From JAEUOS01 sp965279115 (GTDB taxonomy: Bacteria > Pseudomonadota > Gammaproteobacteria > Burkholderiales > JAEUOS01), in the NCBI GenBank assembly GCA_965279115.1, contig OZ257137.1, forward strand, positions 6,200,001 to 6,264,000: 64,000 nt of DNA, written 5' to 3'. Below the pieces are notes generated by a model, which ran no database searches, had not been told where the DNA came from, and was given only the letters and a program-made list of their open reading frames with translations. The position numbers were made by a program, and so were the translations under genes. This document shows positions 61,100-64,000 of the stretch, piece after piece (the stretch's first letter is position 1; the number at the start of each line of letters is the position of its first letter).

Positions 61100-64000
61100 A
61101 TGTTCAACGCGTTGTTGGTCGCGAGTTTGCGCAACCGCCTGCTGGTGCTGGTGGCGGCTCTGGTATTGATGGCTTATGGTCTGCTGACACTGACGCGTAC
61201 GCCGGTCGATGTGTTTCCCGACCTCAATCGCCCCACAGTCACCCTGATGACCGAGGCGGGCGGCATGGCGCCGGAGGAACTTGAACAGCTGGTCACGGTG
61301 CCACTGGAAGCGGCGATGAGCGGCATGCCGGGGGTATCCGGCGTGCGTTCGACTTCGTCGGCAGGTTTGGGCTTTGTCTACATCCAGTTCGACTGGAATG
61401 TCGATATCTATCGCGCGCGCCAGCTCGTCTCGGAGCGGCTGGCGCTGGTACGCGAGCAGTTGCCGCAGAACGTGCAATCGTCGCTCGGCCCGGTTTCATC
61501 GATCATGGGCGAAATCGTACTGATCGCCCTGCCGGTCGGCACACCAAAAGACGCCAAGTCGAACCCCGTCGGCGCCGCTGCGCCGGACGCGCTCACCGCA
61601 GGCATGCGCGCACGCGAGTACGCGGATTGGGTGATGCGTCCACGACTGCTCAACATTCCCGGCATCGCCCAGGTGATCCCGATCGGCGGCGAGGTGCGGC
61701 AGTTCCAGGTGCAGCCGAACGCGGCGCGGATGGCCGAACTAGGGGTTACGCTTGAACAAGTGGAGACCGCGTTGCGCAACTTCTCCAGCAACGCCAGCGG
61801 CGGTTTTCTGGAAGTCAACGGCCGTGAGTATCTGATTCGCACGCTGGCACGCACCGCGTCCCTGGCCGATCTGGCATCCGTCTCCGTCACCCCGCATGAA
61901 GGGCGTACCACACGCCAGCCGATTCTTCTGAAACAAGTGGCGACGGTCACCTTCGGCGCCGCGGTCAAACGTGGCGACGCCGGCTTCAACGGCGCCCCCG
62001 CAGTGATACTCGGTGTGCAAAAGCAGCCCGGAGTGGACACCGTGGCGGTGACGCAACGGATCGAGCAGGCCTTGGCGGAGCTCAAGAAATCGCTGCCGCC
62101 GGGCGTTGAGGCGCCGCGCATCACGTTTCGCCAGGCCTCGTTCATCGAAGGCTCGATCGGCAATCTGAAGGGCAAGCTGCTGTCCGCCTCGGTGATCGTG
62201 GCGGTGGTGCTGCTGCTCTTTCTGGGCAACTGGCGGGTCACGGCGATTGCGCTGACCGCGATTCCGGCCTCCCTCTTGGTGACCATCCTGGTATTCAGCG
62301 CGATGGGGCTGTCAATCAACACCATGACCTTGGGCGGCATGGCGATAGCGATCGGTGAACTGGTGGACGATGCGGTGGTCGGGCTGGAAAACACCCTGCG
62401 CCGCCTGCGCCTGCATGAGCAATCCGGTTCACGGCGCAGCCTGCTGGAGGTGGTTGCCGCCGCCACCATGGAGGTACGCTCGGGCATTCTGGTTGCCACC
62501 CTGATCATCGTGCTGGTGTTCGTTCCCTTGTTCGCACTGCCGGGCATCGAGGGCAAACTGTTCACCCCGCTCGGCATCGCCTACCTCGCCGCCATTCTGG
62601 CGAGCCTTCTCGTATCGATCACCGTATCGCCGGTACTGGCCATGCTGATGCTGCCCGGCGCGGTGGAGGGCACGCACGGCGATTCGCGGCCGCTCGCCTG
62701 GATCAAGCGCCGCTACGCCGGCATGTTGGCCGCGGTGTTGCGGCGACCCATGCTGATGCCGGTGGGAGCAGCGTTGGCCGCCATCGCGGCGCTGGCCAGT
62801 GTGCCTTTCTTCCCCACCACTTTTTTGCCGCCGTTCAATGAAGGGTCGGCACTGGTGGGCCTGCGGCTGGCGCCCGGCATCACCCTGGCGGAATCCGCGC
62901 GCATCGCGCGCATCGCCGAGGTGGCGGTCAGCGCTGTGCCCGAGGTCGAGCATGTCGGGCGCCGCTCGGGACGTGCCGAACTCGACGAGCATGCCGAGGG
63001 AGTGCACGTCAGCGAACTCGACCTGCAACTCAAGCGCCTCGGCCGTCCACTGGATGCCGTGTATGCGGACATCCGCGAGCGCATCAAGGATTTGCCGGTG
63101 GCGATCAACATCGGCCAGCCGATCTCGCACCGCATCGACCACATGCTCTCCGGGGTGCGCGCGCAAATGGCGATCCGCGTGTTCGGCGAAGATCTCGACA
63201 CCCTGCGCGCCGAGGCGGAGCGTCTGCGCGCCGCGCTGGCGACGGTGCCCGGCATCGCCGATCTGGAAATCGAAAAGCAGGTACTGAGCCCGCAAATCAA
63301 GGTCCGCGTCGACTACGCCAAGGCACAGGCCTACGGACTTTCCCCGGCGGTATTGACCCAGGAACTCCAGGCCTTGGTCGAGGGCCTGCGCATGGGGCAG
63401 GTGATCGATGGCAGTCGTCGCTTCGCGCTGGTGTTGCGACTGCCGGAATCGGAACGCGGCATTGAAGGGCTTTCCAACCTGCTGATCGAAACGCCGTCAG
63501 GTCCGGTCGCGCTTTCACGCATCGCCACCATCGAGGACGGCGATGGACCGAACCAGATCAGCCGCGACAATGGCAAGCGGCGCATTGTGCTGTCGGCCAA
63601 TGCACAGGGGCGCGCGCTTTCAGCCGTGGTGGCCGACGCGCAAGCCGTGCTGGACGGCTTCAAACCGCCCGAGGGCTATTACGTTTCCTTCGAAGGCCAG
63701 TTCCAGGCGCAGCGCGAAGCCTCGCGCCTGATCGCACTGCTATCTCTGGCCTCGTTCGCGCTGGTGGCGCTGACGCTTTATTCCCGCTATCAGTCCTGGC
63801 GCCTGGCTTTGCTGATTCTGGCCAACGTGCCCTTGGCCTTGATCGGTAGCGTGGCGGCGTTGTGGATATCGGGGCAGCCGCTCTCAGTGGCTTCGTTGAT
63901 CGGCTTCATCACGCTGGCCGGCATCGCCGCGCGCAACGGCATCCTCAAGGTGAGCCATTACATCAACCTGTGCCGTTTCGAGGGCGAACAGTTCGGTGAC
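61100..64000 (+). CDS. czcA: CzcA-type heavy-metal RND efflux pump (3' cut by window)
   Basis: The first 967 codons of a proton-driven RND pump of the HME group; full-length proteins have about 1030-1060 residues, so the last membrane helices are missing. It begins MFNALLVASLRNRLLVLVAA after AGGAG. The fourth membrane helix carries MAIAIGELVDDAVVGLEN (414-431) with Asp423, Asp424 and Glu430. This differs from the DFG-x3-DGA form of classical CzcA, so the ion specificity is not fixed by motif. The porter domains and the second half (FPTTFLPPFNEGSALVGL) are normal. The reading frame is intact. Confidence 0.92.
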   Translation, partial: MFNALLVASLRNRLLVLVAALVLMAYGLLTLTRTPVDVFPDLNRPTVTLMTEAGGMAPEELEQLVTVPLEAAMSGMPGVSGVRSTSSAGLGFVYIQFDWNVDIYRARQLVSERLALVREQLPQNVQSSLGPVSSIMGEIVLIALPVGTPKDAKSNPVGAAAPDALTAGMRAREYADWVMRPRLLNIPGIAQVIPIGGEVRQFQVQPNAARMAELGVTLEQVETALRNFSSNASGGFLEVNGREYLIRTLARTASLADLASVSVTPHEGRTTRQPILLKQVATVTFGAAVKRGDAGFNGAPAVILGVQKQPGVDTVAVTQRIEQALAELKKSLPPGVEAPRITFRQASFIEGSIGNLKGKLLSASVIVAVVLLLFLGNWRVTAIALTAIPASLLVTILVFSAMGLSINTMTLGGMAIAIGELVDDAVVGLENTLRRLRLHEQSGSRRSLLEVVAAATMEVRSGILVATLIIVLVFVPLFALPGIEGKLFTPLGIAYLAAILASLLVSITVSPVLAMLMLPGAVEGTHGDSRPLAWIKRRYAGMLAAVLRRPMLMPVGAALAAIAALASVPFFPTTFLPPFNEGSALVGLRLAPGITLAESARIARIAEVAVSAVPEVEHVGRRSGRAELDEHAEGVHVSELDLQLKRLGRPLDAVYADIRERIKDLPVAINIGQPISHRIDHMLSGVRAQMAIRVFGEDLDTLRAEAERLRAALATVPGIADLEIEKQVLSPQIKVRVDYAKAQAYGLSPAVLTQELQALVEGLRMGQVIDGSRRFALVLRLPESERGIEGLSNLLIETPSGPVALSRIATIEDGDGPNQISRDNGKRRIVLSANAQGRALSAVVADAQAVLDGFKPPEGYYVSFEGQFQAQREASRLIALLSLASFALVALTLYSRYQSWRLALLILANVPLALIGSVAALWISGQPLSVASLIGFITLAGIAARNGILKVSHYINLCRFEGEQFGD

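Noticed and set aside
1..64000. CRISPR arrays, tRNA or rRNA genes, prophage or insertion sequences
   Set aside because: No regularly spaced repeats, cloverleaf-like segments, rRNA sequence, integrase or transposase were seen. This is a reading by eye and could miss a tRNA.

Overview
The window looks like a chromosomal segment of a high-GC betaproteobacterium. I infer this from the gene types: an AcnD/PrpF-type methylcitrate cluster, a TctC/Bug solute receptor, a complete system I cytochrome c maturation operon and a Czc-type metal-efflux operon. No rRNA, tRNA, CRISPR array, integrase or transposase was seen. The species cannot be named from the sequence.

Layout. (1) 1-12.3 kb, propionate and TCA carbon flow: prpB (5' end cut by the window), prpC, acnD, prpF, a small Ala/Pro-rich membrane protein, acnB with a strong terminator, a cation diffusion facilitator, then acnA. 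Three different aconitase-family enzymes lie within 11 kb. (2) 12.3-16.9 kb, small catabolic and transport genes: an orphan ABC-type binding protein, a cupin, a Bug receptor, an Ldh2-type dehydrogenase and a metallo-beta-lactamase-fold protein. (3) 16.9-23.9 kb, minus strand: complete ccmABCDEFGHI with overlapping genes, including a 52-codon ccmD. (4) 24.2-31.9 kb: a transglutaminase/DUF2126 protein, a circularly permuted ATP-grasp/alpha-E fusion and a second transglutaminase, which form a predicted peptide-modification cassette. A small protein and a PIN-domain protein follow. (5) 31.9-37.8 kb, minus strand: class II aldolase, yaaA, an LhgO-like oxidase, a molybdopterin oxidoreductase and two small unknown genes.

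(6) 37.9-53.6 kb, a defence island. It opens with two tandem, colinear 1947-bp hipBA units, each with its own promoter, separated by a terminator. Next come an unknown HTH/coiled-coil gene with a TTG start and an orphan receiver protein. A complete Wadjet operon (WYL regulator-jetA-jetB-jetC-jetD) follows, and a divergent AbiE toxin-antitoxin pair closes the island. Three 17-bp tandem repeats overlap the start of the WYL regulator, and a dyad overlaps the abiE promoter region.

(7) 53.8-64 kb, heavy-metal resistance: a PbrR/CadR-type MerR regulator overlapping a ynfA gene, and a divergent CadA/ZntA P-type ATPase behind a 19-bp-spacer MerR promoter. After these come a transglutaminase-like protein, czcI, czcC, a small periplasmic/membrane accessory protein, czcB and czcA (3' end cut by the window).

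How the parts work together: region 1 converts propionyl-CoA-derived methylcitrate to pyruvate and succinate and also supplies TCA aconitases. Region 3 matures c-type cytochromes. Region 6 combines plasmid restriction (Wadjet) with abortive-infection or persistence modules. Region 7 moves divalent metal from cytoplasm to periplasm (P-type ATPase) and out of the cell (RND tripartite pump). The most novel material is the regulatory DNA and the unknown genes of region 6, and the peptide-modification cassette of region 4.
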